A DNA stretch of 64,000 bases from Lithodes maja (lineage: Eukaryota; Arthropoda; Malacostraca; Decapoda; Lithodidae). Positions 54,505 to 64,000 of this stretch are shown piece by piece. The stretch lies in the NCBI GenBank assembly GCA_037953745.1, contig JBAKBP010007469.1, positions 1 through 64,000 on the forward strand. Direction: 5' to 3'. The position numbers and the translations under genes were made by a program. The notes beneath the pieces were generated by a model, which saw only the letters and a list, made by a program, of their open reading frames with translations, was not told where the DNA came from and made no database searches. Numbering within the stretch: position 1 is the stretch's first letter; every line of letters starts with the position of its first letter.

Positions 54505-57500
54505 CTACGACTGATCATCTACCCTCGATAAACAATCCGCAATCACATTGTCACATCCCGCAATATGCCGGATGTCCAGGTTATACTCCTGCAACATCAA
54601 TGACCACCGGGTCAGTCTCATATTGCGATTGTGAAATTGATTTAGGAATCTCAAAGGGTGATGATCAGTGTAGATAACCACGACTGGGCCATAGGCTGGA
54701 ACATACACCTCGAAGTGCCTGAGTGACAGCACAATCGCCAGTAATTCCTTTTCTATTGTAGAATAGTTCTTTTGTGCAGCATTGAACTTCTTAGAAAAGA
54801 AACTTACTGGGTGTTCCACACCTTCATTGTCTGTCTGTAGCAAGACGGCACCAGCCCCTACACCACTAGCATCTGTTGCCAGCTGAAAAGGCCTGTTAAA
54901 GTCTGGGGCCCTGAGTATCGGGTGAGTACACAGCAAATGCTTCACTAAATTAAAAGCCTTTTCACACTCAGGCGCCCACAAAAACTTTTTGTCTTTAGAT
55001 AACAAATCTGTGAGAGGTGCCAACACCGTAGAGTAACCTTTTATAAAGCGTCTGTAGTAGCCTATCATACCCAAGAATCTCATGATCTGCTTCTTGGTGG
55101 TTGGGTGCGGAAATTTATTGATAGCCTGTACCTTGTTCTGAGGAGGGCACACCTGTCCCCTTCCCACTACAAACCCAAGGTACTGCACAGTGGCTTTTAC
55201 GAAGTCACACTTTGCCAAATTTACTACCAGACTTGCTTCACTAAGTTTCCGGAACAAGGTCTCCAGGTGCTCACAATGGCTCTCAAAGTCGTCATCATAA
55301 ATGATTACATCGTCCAAGTATACGGTGCAATTTGGAATGTCCTTGACAATTTCATTCATCAGGTTCTGAAACGTTGCTGGTGCATTCTTAAGTCCGTAGG
55401 GCATAACATTACACCGGTAAGTACTCCCGTCCACCACAAAACCACATACCTCTTTAGCGCGCTCGGACAAAGGTACTTGCCAGTAACCTTTTACTAAATC
55501 AACTTTAGACAAAAACCGAGCATTACCAATTTTATCAACACTATCATCAACCCGAGGAAGAGGATATGGGTTAGTTGGAGTCAAACCGTTTAGCCTACGG
55601 AAATCAATACAGAAGCGTACCTTGCCATCTGGTTTAGGCTGCAGTGTTACGGGGGAAGTCCATTTAACGGTACCTTTCTCTATCAACCCTCTACCGAGCA
55701 TATACTCCAACTCATCCCTCAGAGCGGGTAGTTTTATGGGGGGCACACGGTATGGGATTGACTTAAAGGGTAGATGGTGCCCCACGTCAACATCATGCAT
55801 AGCCTGAGTAGTGAGGCCTGGATGTTCAGCGAATACAGTGGGGTATAAACCGAGCAACTGACGGATAGCTTCAAATTGCGGCTCAGGCAAATGGGCTATA
55901 GCCTCGTCAGCCCTTAGGCTCGAGTTCCCCGCCCACTGATCCGCTGAAACATGGTGATCCCAGCTATCCTCCTCTGAAGCTTGACTGTCCCCCTCTCCTT
56001 CTCCACCACGGCCGCAACAAGCCAACACAGGGACAGTGAGAGGCTCAGAGGGGCGCCTCACATACTCTTTTATCAGGTTCACGTGACATAACTGATTCTT
56101 CTTCCTCCTGTCTGGAGTGGCAACAAGGTAATCTAGGTCCGAAATTTTCTCCACAATTTTATAGGGTCCAGTATACTTCGCCGACAAGGGGTTACCCACC
56201 AAAGGCAACAAAATCAACACCTCCTGTCCCACAATGAACTCCCGGAGCTTCACTTTGCGATCATACCTGTCCTTCATTAAAGCTTGTGACCCTGTTAAAT
56301 TCCGACCTGCCATCTCCAGACTCTTAAGCATGCGCTCACGGCTTTCAAACACATACTTCAACAAGGAACAAGGCGGCACAGTTCCTTCCCAAATTTCCCG
56401 CAGCATATTAAGGGGGCCCCTGACTCGGTGTCCAAAAATCAGCTCGTTTGGACTAAATCCCAGGCTCTCACCAGGCACTTCCCGAGCAGCAAACAGTACA
56501 TACGGCAATCCAAGATCCCAATCTCTTCCGTTATCAGCACAATAACACCTGAGCATGCTTTTAAGGGTGGCATGCCACCGCTCAAGCACCCCTTGGCTCT
56601 CAGGGTGATACGCTGACGATACCACCGCCCGTATTCCATGCTGTTGCATTGTTTGCTTAAAGAGATTGGAGGTGAAATTGGACCCCTGATCAGACTGAAT
56701 CTCCTCCGGGTACCCGTACCTTGAAAAGTACCACAACAAGTTACTGACTACCGTCTTAGCCATGCCGTTTTTCATGGGGTATGCATCGGGGTATCTAGTG
56801 GCAACATCCATGATGGTTAACAAAAATTTATTACCAGCCTTTGTGGGAGGGAGGGGACCAACCATGTCAACAACAATCTTACTAAAAGGTGGCCCAATTA
56901 CAGGAATAGGGTGCAACGGAGCTTTAGGAATAACTTGGTTTGGTTTCCCGACCCGTTGACAAATATCACATGAGTTTATCCAGGACTGCACATGAGACTT
57001 CATCCCCGGCCACCAAAACAACTTCCCCAAAGCCGCCACCGTTTTTCTTACCCCCAAATGTCCTGCCAGCGGTGTGTCATGCGCCAAACTCAGTAGGCTA
57101 TCCCTGCACTCCCGCGGCACCATCAACTGGTCCACTACCCCGGACCCCATCTTCCAGCTACGGTTAGGGTCTTGAAAACGCCGATACAGGATGCCATCTA
57201 AATAAAAAAAATCTCCCGGCTGTGCATCACCGTCCTCGTCGAGCTCCACAGCTCCATTAGCACACGTTTGGAGCTCAGGGTCCTCCAGCTGCAACCGACG
57301 TATATCTGAGGGTGCCAAGCGATCTAACTGCTCCCGGAGCAATGCATGACCCTCCCCGATACTGAGCTGCTCCCTCTGTCTCTCTCGATGTTCATAACGT
57401 TGCTGTCGTGGAGACTCGTCAGGCCCAGCCTCGTCACTCTCGATGACAGGCCCAGGGGCTACTCCAGAACTAAGTAATGGTGCTAATACTGAATCACCCA

Positions 57501-58494
57501 GGAGAGCCGCCGAGTCAAAACTCTTAAAACCAACTCCAGCTTTAGCCTCCTCCTGTTGATCGTTCCTCTGCTGGTCTGAAGACGGAGGACTAGGCGGTGA
57601 CACTTTAGCTGCCCGAGCTCGGGTGACAGCACACGCCATGGGTTGTGCCTGGCACCGCTCGACCCACTCTCGCTCTTCCCTACTCACGTCGGCCGGCCTC
57701 TCGGCAACGACTAAGGGTAGAACCTCAGAAGCGGGCATTGCAAAGTCGTTGCCGAGAAGAAGGTCGACGCCCTCCACTGGCAGTTTCTCCACAATCCCAA
57801 CATCCAATTCACGTGCCACACCATCCACCTCCAACTCCAACCGCACCAGCGGGTATGACCGAGTTGCATTAATACCCTGCACCACCACCACCCGAGCCGC
57901 ATTTATAGGGTAGCCAGTCAAGTTTTTCATCAAAGTCTGGGAAGCACCTGTATCACGCAAGACCTCTACTCCATGCTTGCGCCCCGCCCACATCACGCAA
58001 CCCCGTCCTCTATGGTCGCAAAAAACATCCTGAGCAGGGTTCGAGCCTCCCAGGTGCTTCTGCATTGGCTGTGCCTCAGCCTCTGACGAACTGCCCCGGG
58101 CAAACTCAGAAGGCTTCAGAGACACACCAATGTTGCAGGCCAAAGACACAGCTGCTGTAGGTGGTTTGCTAGGACAGACTCTTGCAAAGTGCCCCTTTTT
58201 ATGACATTGATAACACTCTAACTCCCCTTTGGGCTTCCCTTGGTACTGGGAAGGGCCCGGCCCCTTCTTAAATGGGACGGTGCTAGTCTTGTGGTCAGTC
58301 TTGGTATCATAACTCTTGTACTTGTTTGCATAAGATATATTACTAACTCGGGGGGGTGGGGCGTCACGCCCCTTGTTACCTGCCTCACTACGCTGGGCAG
58401 ACCCGCACCCACGAATTAATGATAGCCGGAGGTCAGCCATCTCAGCTGCCTCCTGTAGAGTTTTTGGATTCTTTTCTTTAATAGTTAAAGTCAT
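54505..58494 (-). CDS. Gypsy A2 pol: zinc knuckle, protease, integrase, RT, RNase H in one 1,329-aa frame
   Basis: Domains in order: end of Gag; CCHC knuckle C94-C97-H102-C107; protease D181-T-G; integrase finger H472, H479, C509, C512; integrase core D543, D602, E638 (35 residues between the last two); GPY/F near 774-780; RT with D999 and YLDD 1059-1062; RNase H D1208, E1248, D1277; end at residue 1329. Integrase before RT is the Ty1/copia order, yet RT, RNase H and GPY/F are Ty3/gypsy in type, which defines Gmr1-like elements. There is no chromodomain and no env. The N terminus here is only where the frame opens after a 1-base insertion near 58505; the true protein would start in gag. All catalytic residues are present, so it may be functional or only recently lost. 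Confidence 0.9.
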   Translation of the reverse strand: MTLTIKEKNPKTLQEAAEMADLRLSLIRGCGSAQRSEAGNKGRDAPPPRVSNISYANKYKSYDTKTDHKTSTVPFKKGPGPSQYQGKPKGELECYQCHKKGHFARVCPSKPPTAAVSLACNIGVSLKPSEFARGSSSEAEAQPMQKHLGGSNPAQDVFCDHRGRGCVMWAGRKHGVEVLRDTGASQTLMKNLTGYPINAARVVVVQGINATRSYPLVRLELEVDGVARELDVGIVEKLPVEGVDLLLGNDFAMPASEVLPLVVAERPADVSREEREWVERCQAQPMACAVTRARAAKVSPPSPPSSDQQRNDQQEEAKAGVGFKSFDSAALLGDSVLAPLLSSGVAPGPVIESDEAGPDESPRQQRYEHRERQREQLSIGEGHALLREQLDRLAPSDIRRLQLEDPELQTCANGAVELDEDGDAQPGDFFYLDGILYRRFQDPNRSWKMGSGVVDQLMVPRECRDSLLSLAHDTPLAGHLGVRKTVAALGKLFWWPGMKSHVQSWINSCDICQRVGKPNQVIPKAPLHPIPVIGPPFSKIVVDMVGPLPPTKAGNKFLLTIMDVATRYPDAYPMKNGMAKTVVSNLLWYFSRYGYPEEIQSDQGSNFTSNLFKQTMQQHGIRAVVSSAYHPESQGVLERWHATLKSMLRCYCADNGRDWDLGLPYVLFAAREVPGESLGFSPNELIFGHRVRGPLNMLREIWEGTVPPCSLLKYVFESRERMLKSLEMAGRNLTGSQALMKDRYDRKVKLREFIVGQEVLILLPLVGNPLSAKYTGPYKIVEKISDLDYLVATPDRRKKNQLCHVNLIKEYVRRPSEPLTVPVLACCGRGGEGEGDSQASEEDSWDHHVSADQWAGNSSLRADEAIAHLPEPQFEAIRQLLGLYPTVFAEHPGLTTQAMHDVDVGHHLPFKSIPYRVPPIKLPALRDELEYMLGRGLIEKGTVKWTSPVTLQPKPDGKVRFCIDFRRLNGLTPTNPYPLPRVDDSVDKIGNARFLSKVDLVKGYWQVPLSERAKEVCGFVVDGSTYRCNVMPYGLKNAPATFQNLMNEIVKDIPNCTVYLDDVIIYDDDFESHCEHLETLFRKLSEASLVVNLAKCDFVKATVQYLGFVVGRGQVCPPQNKVQAINKFPHPTTKKQIMRFLGMIGYYRRFIKGYSTVLAPLTDLLSKDKKFLWAPECEKAFNLVKHLLCTHPILRAPDFNRPFQLATDASGVGAGAVLLQTDNEGVEHPVSFFSKKFNAAQKNYSTIEKELLAIVLSLRHFEVYVPAYGPVVVIYTDHHPLRFLNQFHNRNMRLTRWSLMLQEYNLDIRHIAGCDNVIADCLSRVDDQS

Positions 58495-59658
58495 TTCTGC
58501 ACCTGTACACTTATAAAAACTGCTCGAGCAGAAACAGCTCAGTCAACTGTTCGGCCGTCTCAGCTTTCTCAGAACGTGTCCAGTTTGTAAGTGCATCTTT
58601 TAAGTCCCGGGCATGCTCAAGAAAGGTCGCCTCCCTAGTCTTTGTAACACCCCGAAACTTCAATCGATATGTTTCTGGTTGCAACTCGTATGCCCGTAGG
58701 ACAGCTCTCTTCAATTCTGGGTAGTCAATGCAAGACTCTAAAGGCAGTGCATCATAAGCCTTCAGACCCTTACCCGTAAGTCTTGAGGAGACCAGAGCTG
58801 CCCACTTCTCTTCAGGCCAATTATGCTCCCTACACTTCTTCTCAAAACGATTAAAAAATTCTGTGACTTCAGTTTCACTAAATGCCGGCACCAATTTGAC
58901 TAAGTGAGACAAGGACTGTTCTCTTACTTGGCCCTCCCGGCCCATCCGAATCCCTGTCGACTCTGCACGAGTCTTATCTAAGTCTATCTGAGCACAATAT
59001 TTCTCGGAGTCGTATCTAAGCTCAGCCTCGTGCCTCCTAGTCTCATCCTCGTGCCTCCTAGTCTCATTCTCCTGCTTCCTAGACTCAGCCTCAATCGCAT
59101 ACTTCCTAGACTCAGCCTCGATTGCATACCTCCTAGACTCATTCTCCATCTCCTGCTTCCTAGCCTCAATCTCAATTTTAGCAAGCTCGAGTTTAAATAT
59201 CATCTCAGGAGACAGGCCGGAAGAGGGAGCTGCCACTACTGAAGGAGGGGGGGCAAGAACTGGGGAACCACCATACGCACCGCCCGAGGGCACTCCAATC
59301 TTCCAATGCTCATCCCTCTGTGGGAGAGTGCTAACCTCCGGCAACTGAGTGGACGGCACTGTGGGAGTCGAGTGAGAGGGGATCTGGGGAGGAACCCCCC
59401 CAAACGCCCTCTCCTCCGAAACCCCATGTCGCCCACGCAACCCCAGGAAATCAGCTCCCCCTTGGACATCCCTACTACATTGGATCTGCCCAAACCTTGG
59501 CTATCAGGTGCAAGCCATAAACATTCACCCCAGTCAGCCTCTCCTCCGTCACGTGGTACTGCTTACTCACAAAAAAGTCTAGCATCCTCCTCACTAGTTA
59601 CTAACGGCACCTCCTCAAATGGCATCTCTCGCTCCTCGTCAATACTAGGGCACGACAT
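58495..59658 (-). pseudogene. Gypsy A2 gag with single-base indels
   Basis: ATG at 59658-59656. The frame breaks at an extra T (59571-59576 region), at base losses near 59490 and 59447, and at an extra T near 58505. The open part 59440-58511 contains a Pro-rich linker, a long charged coiled coil (SRRYAIEAESRKYAIEAES-type repeats, about eight short units), then the capsid-like region with FFNRFEKKC and ELFLLEQF. The last resembles the SCAN domain. Homopolymer indels could in part be sequencing error. Confidence 0.8.
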
Positions 59659-59873
59659 ACTGAAGTTCACCAAAAAATTCTCGAGACAAAAGTGTTAAAC
59701 TCCCTTATGCAAGCACTAATTACTAAATTAACTGGAGTCTCTTAAATGCTCTCCTAATTGCCTTACAAAAAAAAAATATTCTTCAATATGTACGCTAAAG
59801 TACGAACAAACAAATGTTGTACAACTCTGCAAAAAATTATACTGTTCACAAAATCCTAAGCAAGGTCGCCATT
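59659..59873 (-). other. Gypsy A2 leader with primer binding site
   Basis: Complement starts AA then TGGCGACCTTGC (59860-59871) straight after the 5' LTR, as in A1 and B. The rest is an AT-rich leader of ~200 bases, alike in all copies. Confidence 0.6.
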
Positions 59874-61731
59874 TGTTACGACCGGGCACTCGGGTACACT
59901 AGGGCTCTTACACAGGACTCGAGTATGGCTCGCTGCCACAACGGAAACACACGATCCCAACCCAGAGTACTGCCAGCCGAACAAAAAACGCCACTACCCT
60001 CCAGAGTCCTATCTGCTATAACGGGGTATACAAAAACTCGGTACTAGCGTTTCACACAACAGACTAATAACAAGACGGGAGTTATCTAGTCTGGTCAACA
60101 ATCAAACAAAGAAGAAAGTACTACAACACTAAAGAATAGTGTTGGCCGAAGCCGAAGTAATCCACCCTTGAACTAAGAACTTAAGAAGTCCTCCACCTCT
60201 ACTTCGGATCGGCACTATTACGTTACGTTAAACAATAGTCCTCGAGCATCAAGCAAGGAATCTTCTGATAAGTTAGATGCTTCTCGAATACTCATAAGAA
60301 GTAAGTATCGGATTTTGAACAGCAATTTAATGAATAACTCACTGGTAATTAAAGGCTTTAAATTGACATAAAGAATTAAAGGATTATATAAGGCAATAGG
60401 ATATGGCAAACATTAAGAAGAAGTACTCCGACAATGCACTGGCAATAGCCTACTAAGATTGTGCTCGTGGGCCACTAATCTCTGAAGTAGCTAAGCGTGC
60501 CCCACATGAAATCAATAGTGCTTAAACAATAATATACATAAGGAGAAGCTTCAATACTATGCTGTATCTGCTGGTCGAGCAAAGTCTAGCTGGGATATCT
60601 AAGGTTAAGAGACAATGGCTGAGCAAGCGGCTCGTAGCCTAGCGAGGTCCTTAAGACTGTGCGGCCAAATTACGGTAATTGACGGGATGCTCTCTTGAGA
60701 GATCCAGATCACTAGTATCTGGTTCTCTCCTGGCGATCCTCTCAAAGTCAAGCAAATGAGATAACACAGTGTTGGGTGGCATAGGCAAAAGCCCTCACTC
60801 GCAACACAGTGCTAAACTCCCACGGTACACAGTCAGAAAGACCACCTAGGGCGTTCCACGTCTCCGTTGCAATTGTACTGGTTCAACCGCAACTAGTACT
60901 CATAGGAAATCACAACTCAGAAACCCTATCCCAGTCTAGCATTGCCTAAACCAGCAGAAAACAGGAACATGAATAATCGCACACAGGGAAATGCATATAC
61001 GAGTGCAACAAACATCAATCAATCCTATTCTAGTTAACCCTTCCAAAAATAGGCTATCTAACAGGCACTTATCTCGTGAGAACTCAAGCGATAATACTTT
61101 GGCTGACTAAATCTGCACCAAAGGGGTCATGGAGGTTAAACAGGGACGAGAAGAGAAGAAGATAGGCTGTTCAGAGAGTAGAGAAAGTTCACATCAGTCG
61201 GAAGAATATGGATAGTTGCAAGGGATATGAGAAGTCGCTTTGCCTGATGAGTTCTGAAGAATTGTGGCGAGGACCTCTCCTTTTTATACTCGGCCCTCTA
61301 GCGGCATATCTCAAACTACTTAAGGACCGCCCACTGGCAATCATGACGTCATATTCTCTCTCAATCTGGGATCGACAAAGAACTTCCCACGCGCTGAAAG
61401 GGAGGAAGGGAGGAGGGAGGAGGGAATTAGGCCTATCTGCCCGCGTGGCGCACTCACTGGTCCCCGTTACGTAATATCTCTCTCTCTCTCCTCTCATCAT
61501 TATATATAAGTCCCACACACAATACTTATATCTAATGATATAAAATAGAACTCGTTGACTTAGAAGAAAACAAAATACATATTTATAATACTTATAGTAC
61601 AACGGCTCACATAAACTAAGTTAGGAAACTCTACACAGACTACAGCCAAAGTTCCTGCCCTGACGATCCTAGCGAGAGTGGGGCCTGACTGGGCGTTCTG
61701 TACAGCATGCTCATACTCGACATGCGTCACA
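59874..61731 (-). repeat. 5' LTR of Gypsy A2
   Basis: 1,858 bp. The complement contains TGACGTCA upstream of TATAAAAAG. The CTCTAGCGG-type spacer between them is longer than in A1, so A1 has a promoter deletion. Ends at 61731, joined directly to a forward LTR fragment. Confidence 0.9.
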
Positions 61732-62652
61732 GGGCTTTTGCCTGTGCCACCCAACACTGTGCTATCTCATTTGCTTGACTTTGAGAGGATCGCCAGGAGA
61801 GAACCAGATACTAGTGATCTGGATCTCTCAAGAGAGCATCCCGTCAATTACCGTAATTTGGCCGCACAGTCTTAAGGACCTCGCTAGGCTACGAGCCGCT
61901 TGCTCAGCCATTGTCTCTTAACCTTAGATATCCCAGCTAGACTTTGCTCGACCAGCAGATACAGTATAGTATTGAAGCTTCTCCTTATGTATATTATTGT
62001 TTAAGCACTATTGATTTCATGTGTGGCACGCTTAGCTACTTCAGAGATTAGTGGCCCACGAGCACAATCTTAGTAGGCTATTGCCAGTGCATTGTCGGAG
62101 TACTTCTTCTTAATGTTTGCCATATCCTATTGCTTATTCTTATAATTCTTCTTATGTCAATTTAAAGCCTTTAATTACCAGTGAGTTATTCATTAAATTG
62201 CTGTTCAAAATCCGATACTTACTTCTTATGAGTATTCGAGAAGCATCTAACTTATCAGAAGATTCCTTGCTTGATGCTCGAGGACTATTGTTTAACGTAA
62301 CGTAATAAGTGCCGATCCGAAGTAGAGGGTGGAGGACTTCTTAAGTTCTTAGTTCAAGGGTGGATTACTTCGGCTTCGGCCAACACTATTCTTTAGTGTT
62401 GTAGTACTTTCTTCTTTGTTTGATTGTTGACCAGACTAGATAACTCCCGTCTTGTTATTAGTCTGTTGTGTGAAACGCTAGTACCGAGTTCTTGTATACC
62501 CCGTTATAGCAGATAGAACTCTGGAGGGTAGTGGCGTTTTTTGTTCGGCTGGCAGTACTCTGGGGTTGGGATCGTGTGTTTCCGTTGTGGCAGCGAGCCA
62601 TACTCGAGTCCTGTGTAAGAGCCCTAGTGTACCCGAGTGCCCGGTCGTAACA
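61732..62652 (+). repeat. Truncated 5' LTR of Gypsy A3
   Basis: 921 bp, the right half of an A LTR, without its TATA box and upstream part. Ends GGTCGTAACA; PBS TGGCGACCTTGC follows at 62655. Confidence 0.87.
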
Positions 62653-62866
62653 AATGGCGACCTTGCTTAGGATTTTGTGAACAGTATAATTTTTTGCAGA
62701 GTTGTACAACATTTGTTTGTTCGTACTTTAGCGTACATATTGAAGAATATTTTTGTTTGTAAGGCAATTAGGAGAGCATTTAAGAGACTCCAGTTAATTT
62801 AGTAATTAGTGCTTGCATAAGGGAGTTTAACACTTTTGTCTCGAGAATTTTTTGGTGAACTTCAGT

Positions 62867-64000
62867 ATGTCGGGCCCTAGTACTGACGAGGAGCGAGAGA
62901 TGCTAAGTGAGGAGGTGCCGTTAGTAACTAGTGAGGAGGATGCTAGACTTTTTGTGAGTAAGCGGTACCACGTGACGGAGGAGAGGCTGACTGGGGTGAA
63001 TGTTTATGGCTTGCACCTGATAGCCAAGGTTTTGGGTCTATCCAATGTAGGAGGGATGTCCAAGGGGGAGCTGATTTCCTGGGTGTTGCGTGGGCGACAT
63101 GGGGTTTCGGAGGAGAGGGCGTTTGGGGGGGTTCCTCCCCAGATCCCCTCTCACTCGACTCCCACAGTGCCGTCCACTCAGTTGCCGGAGGTTAGCACTC
63201 TCCCACAGAGGGATGAGCATTGGAAGATTGGAGTGCCCTCGGGCGGTGCGTATGGTGGTTCCCCAGTTCTTGCCCCCCCTCCTTCAGTAGTGGCAGCTCC
63301 CTCTTCCGGCCTGTCTCCTGAGATGATATTTAAACTCGAGCTTGCTAAAATGGAGAATGAGACCAGGAGGCGGGAGGATGAGACTAGGAAGCAGGAGATT
63401 GAGTCTAGGAAGCAGGAGAAGGAGATTGAGGCTGAGATTAGGAGGCACGAGGCTGAGCTTAGGTACGACTCAGAGAAATATTGTGCTCAAATAGATTTAG
63501 ATAAGACTCGTGCAGAGTCGACAGGGATTCGGATGGGCCGTGAGGGCCAAGTAAGAGAACAGTCCTTGTCCCACTTAGTCAAGTTGGTGCCGGCATTTAG
63601 TGAAACTGAAGTCACAGAATTTTTTAATCGTTTTGAGAAGAAGTGTAGGGAGCATAATTGGCCTGAAGAGAAGTGGGCAGCTCTGGTCTCCTCAAGACTT
63701 ACGGGTAAGGGTCTGAAGGCTTATGATGCACTGCCTTTAGAGTCTTGCATTGACTACCCAGAATTGAAGAGAGCTGTCCTACGGGCATACGAGTTGCAAC
63801 CAGAAACATATCGATTGAAGTTTCGGGGTGTTACAAAGACTAGGGAGGCGACCTTTCTTGAGCATGCCCGGGACTTAAAAGATGCACTTACAAACTGGAC
63901 ACGTTCTGAGAAAGCTGAGACGGCCGAACAGTTGACGGAGCTGTTTCTGCTCGAGCAGTTTTATAAGTGTACAGGTGCAGAAATGACTTTAACTATTAAA
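62867..64000 (+). CDS. Gypsy A3 gag, open to the window edge
   Basis: From ATG 62867 I see no stop or shift through 378 codons to base 64000. Parts: VPLVTSEEDARLFVSKR, a SAP-like GLHLIAKVLG..MSKGELISW, a Pro/Ser linker, a coiled coil with its own repeat pattern (ENETRRREDETRKQEIESRK), and the SCAN-like capsid region up to YKCTGAEMTLTIK. This is the most intact gag in the window and shows that the A2 gag indels are lesions. No promoter remains in its truncated LTR. Confidence 0.85.
   Translation, partial: MSGPSTDEEREMLSEEVPLVTSEEDARLFVSKRYHVTEERLTGVNVYGLHLIAKVLGLSNVGGMSKGELISWVLRGRHGVSEERAFGGVPPQIPSHSTPTVPSTQLPEVSTLPQRDEHWKIGVPSGGAYGGSPVLAPPPSVVAAPSSGLSPEMIFKLELAKMENETRRREDETRKQEIESRKQEKEIEAEIRRHEAELRYDSEKYCAQIDLDKTRAESTGIRMGREGQVREQSLSHLVKLVPAFSETEVTEFFNRFEKKCREHNWPEEKWAALVSSRLTGKGLKAYDALPLESCIDYPELKRAVLRAYELQPETYRLKFRGVTKTREATFLEHARDLKDALTNWTRSEKAETAEQLTELFLLEQFYKCTGAEMTLTIK

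Larger units (their letters stand above)
52131..61731 (-). mobile_element. Gypsy A2: near-complete Gmr1-like LTR retrotransposon
   Basis: 9.6 kb on the minus strand: 5' LTR 59874-61731, PBS, gag, pol, polypurine tract, 3' LTR 52131-53992. Pol is uninterrupted; gag has four single-base indels. The flanks (TCGG left, GGGC right) do not match, and each flank is a different LTR fragment, so the ends were joined by rearrangement rather than a simple insertion. The LTRs differ by roughly one percent by eye. Confidence 0.9.
61732..64000 (+). mobile_element. Gypsy A3: 5'-truncated copy, running off the window
   Basis: Starts part-way into an A LTR (GGGCTTTTGCCTGTGCC, equal to position ~4259 in A1), then the LTR end, PBS and gag. 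It faces away from A2, so the two 5' LTRs stand head to head. The right end is outside the window. Confidence 0.85.

Noticed and set aside
1..64000. tRNA, rRNA or other structural RNA genes, and host protein-coding genes
   Set aside because: None could be supported by eye on either strand; every sizeable frame belongs to a mobile element.

Overview
This window looks like the repeat-rich nuclear genome of an invertebrate animal. The non-LTR, BEL/Pao, Gypsy and DNA-transposon families present fit an arthropod, perhaps a decapod crustacean, but no host gene was found that would fix the species. There are no operons, tRNA or rRNA genes, or CRISPR arrays. Almost every base belongs to mobile elements, their remains, or satellite DNA.

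Layout. Positions 1-1857 hold three non-LTR (LINE) fragments. From about 1283 to 42760 there is one deeply nested structure. A CR1-like LINE on the minus strand is split by a DNA transposon (1858-1935 plus 37695-41586) that has ~370-bp terminal inverted repeats and codes for a PIN/XPG-like nuclease with a CXC domain. That transposon is split by a BEL/Pao LTR element (1936-37694, duplication CCCAG). The BEL element has an SGNH-hydrolase-like frame in its leader and a 1,741-codon gag-pol frame. It is split by two Gypsy insertions: A1 (3356-11480, duplication CATG) and B (12000-31444, duplication TAAC). Gypsy B has a tandem LTR-internal-LTR-internal-LTR form and carries four copies of a ~627-bp non-autonomous TTAA-type element. 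Target-site duplications and restored reading frames support most joints.

Positions 42760-50703 are a ~1.05-kb higher-order repeat made of a GC-rich ~42-bp minisatellite and an AT-rich spacer. It is interrupted by a LINE, a small palindromic TTAA-type element, a ~2.07-kb solo-LTR-like insertion and another LINE. Positions 50704-52130 hold BEL, LINE and LTR scraps. Positions 52131-61731 are the best Gypsy copy (A2, minus strand) with an uninterrupted 1,329-aa pol frame. Positions 61732-64000 are a second Gypsy A copy (A3) pointing the other way, with an open gag that runs off the window.

The Gypsy family stands out. Its pol order is protease - integrase - RT - RNase H (integrase before RT, as in Ty1/copia), and its Gag has a SCAN-like region. 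Both are hallmarks of Gmr1-type Ty3/gypsy elements, first described from deuterostomes. The LTRs are unusually long (1.82-1.86 kb), with a bZIP-type palindrome upstream of a TATA box. Other points of note are the SGNH-like frame in a BEL leader, the PIN/CXC DNA transposon, and Gypsy A1, a deleted mosaic with nearly identical LTRs.
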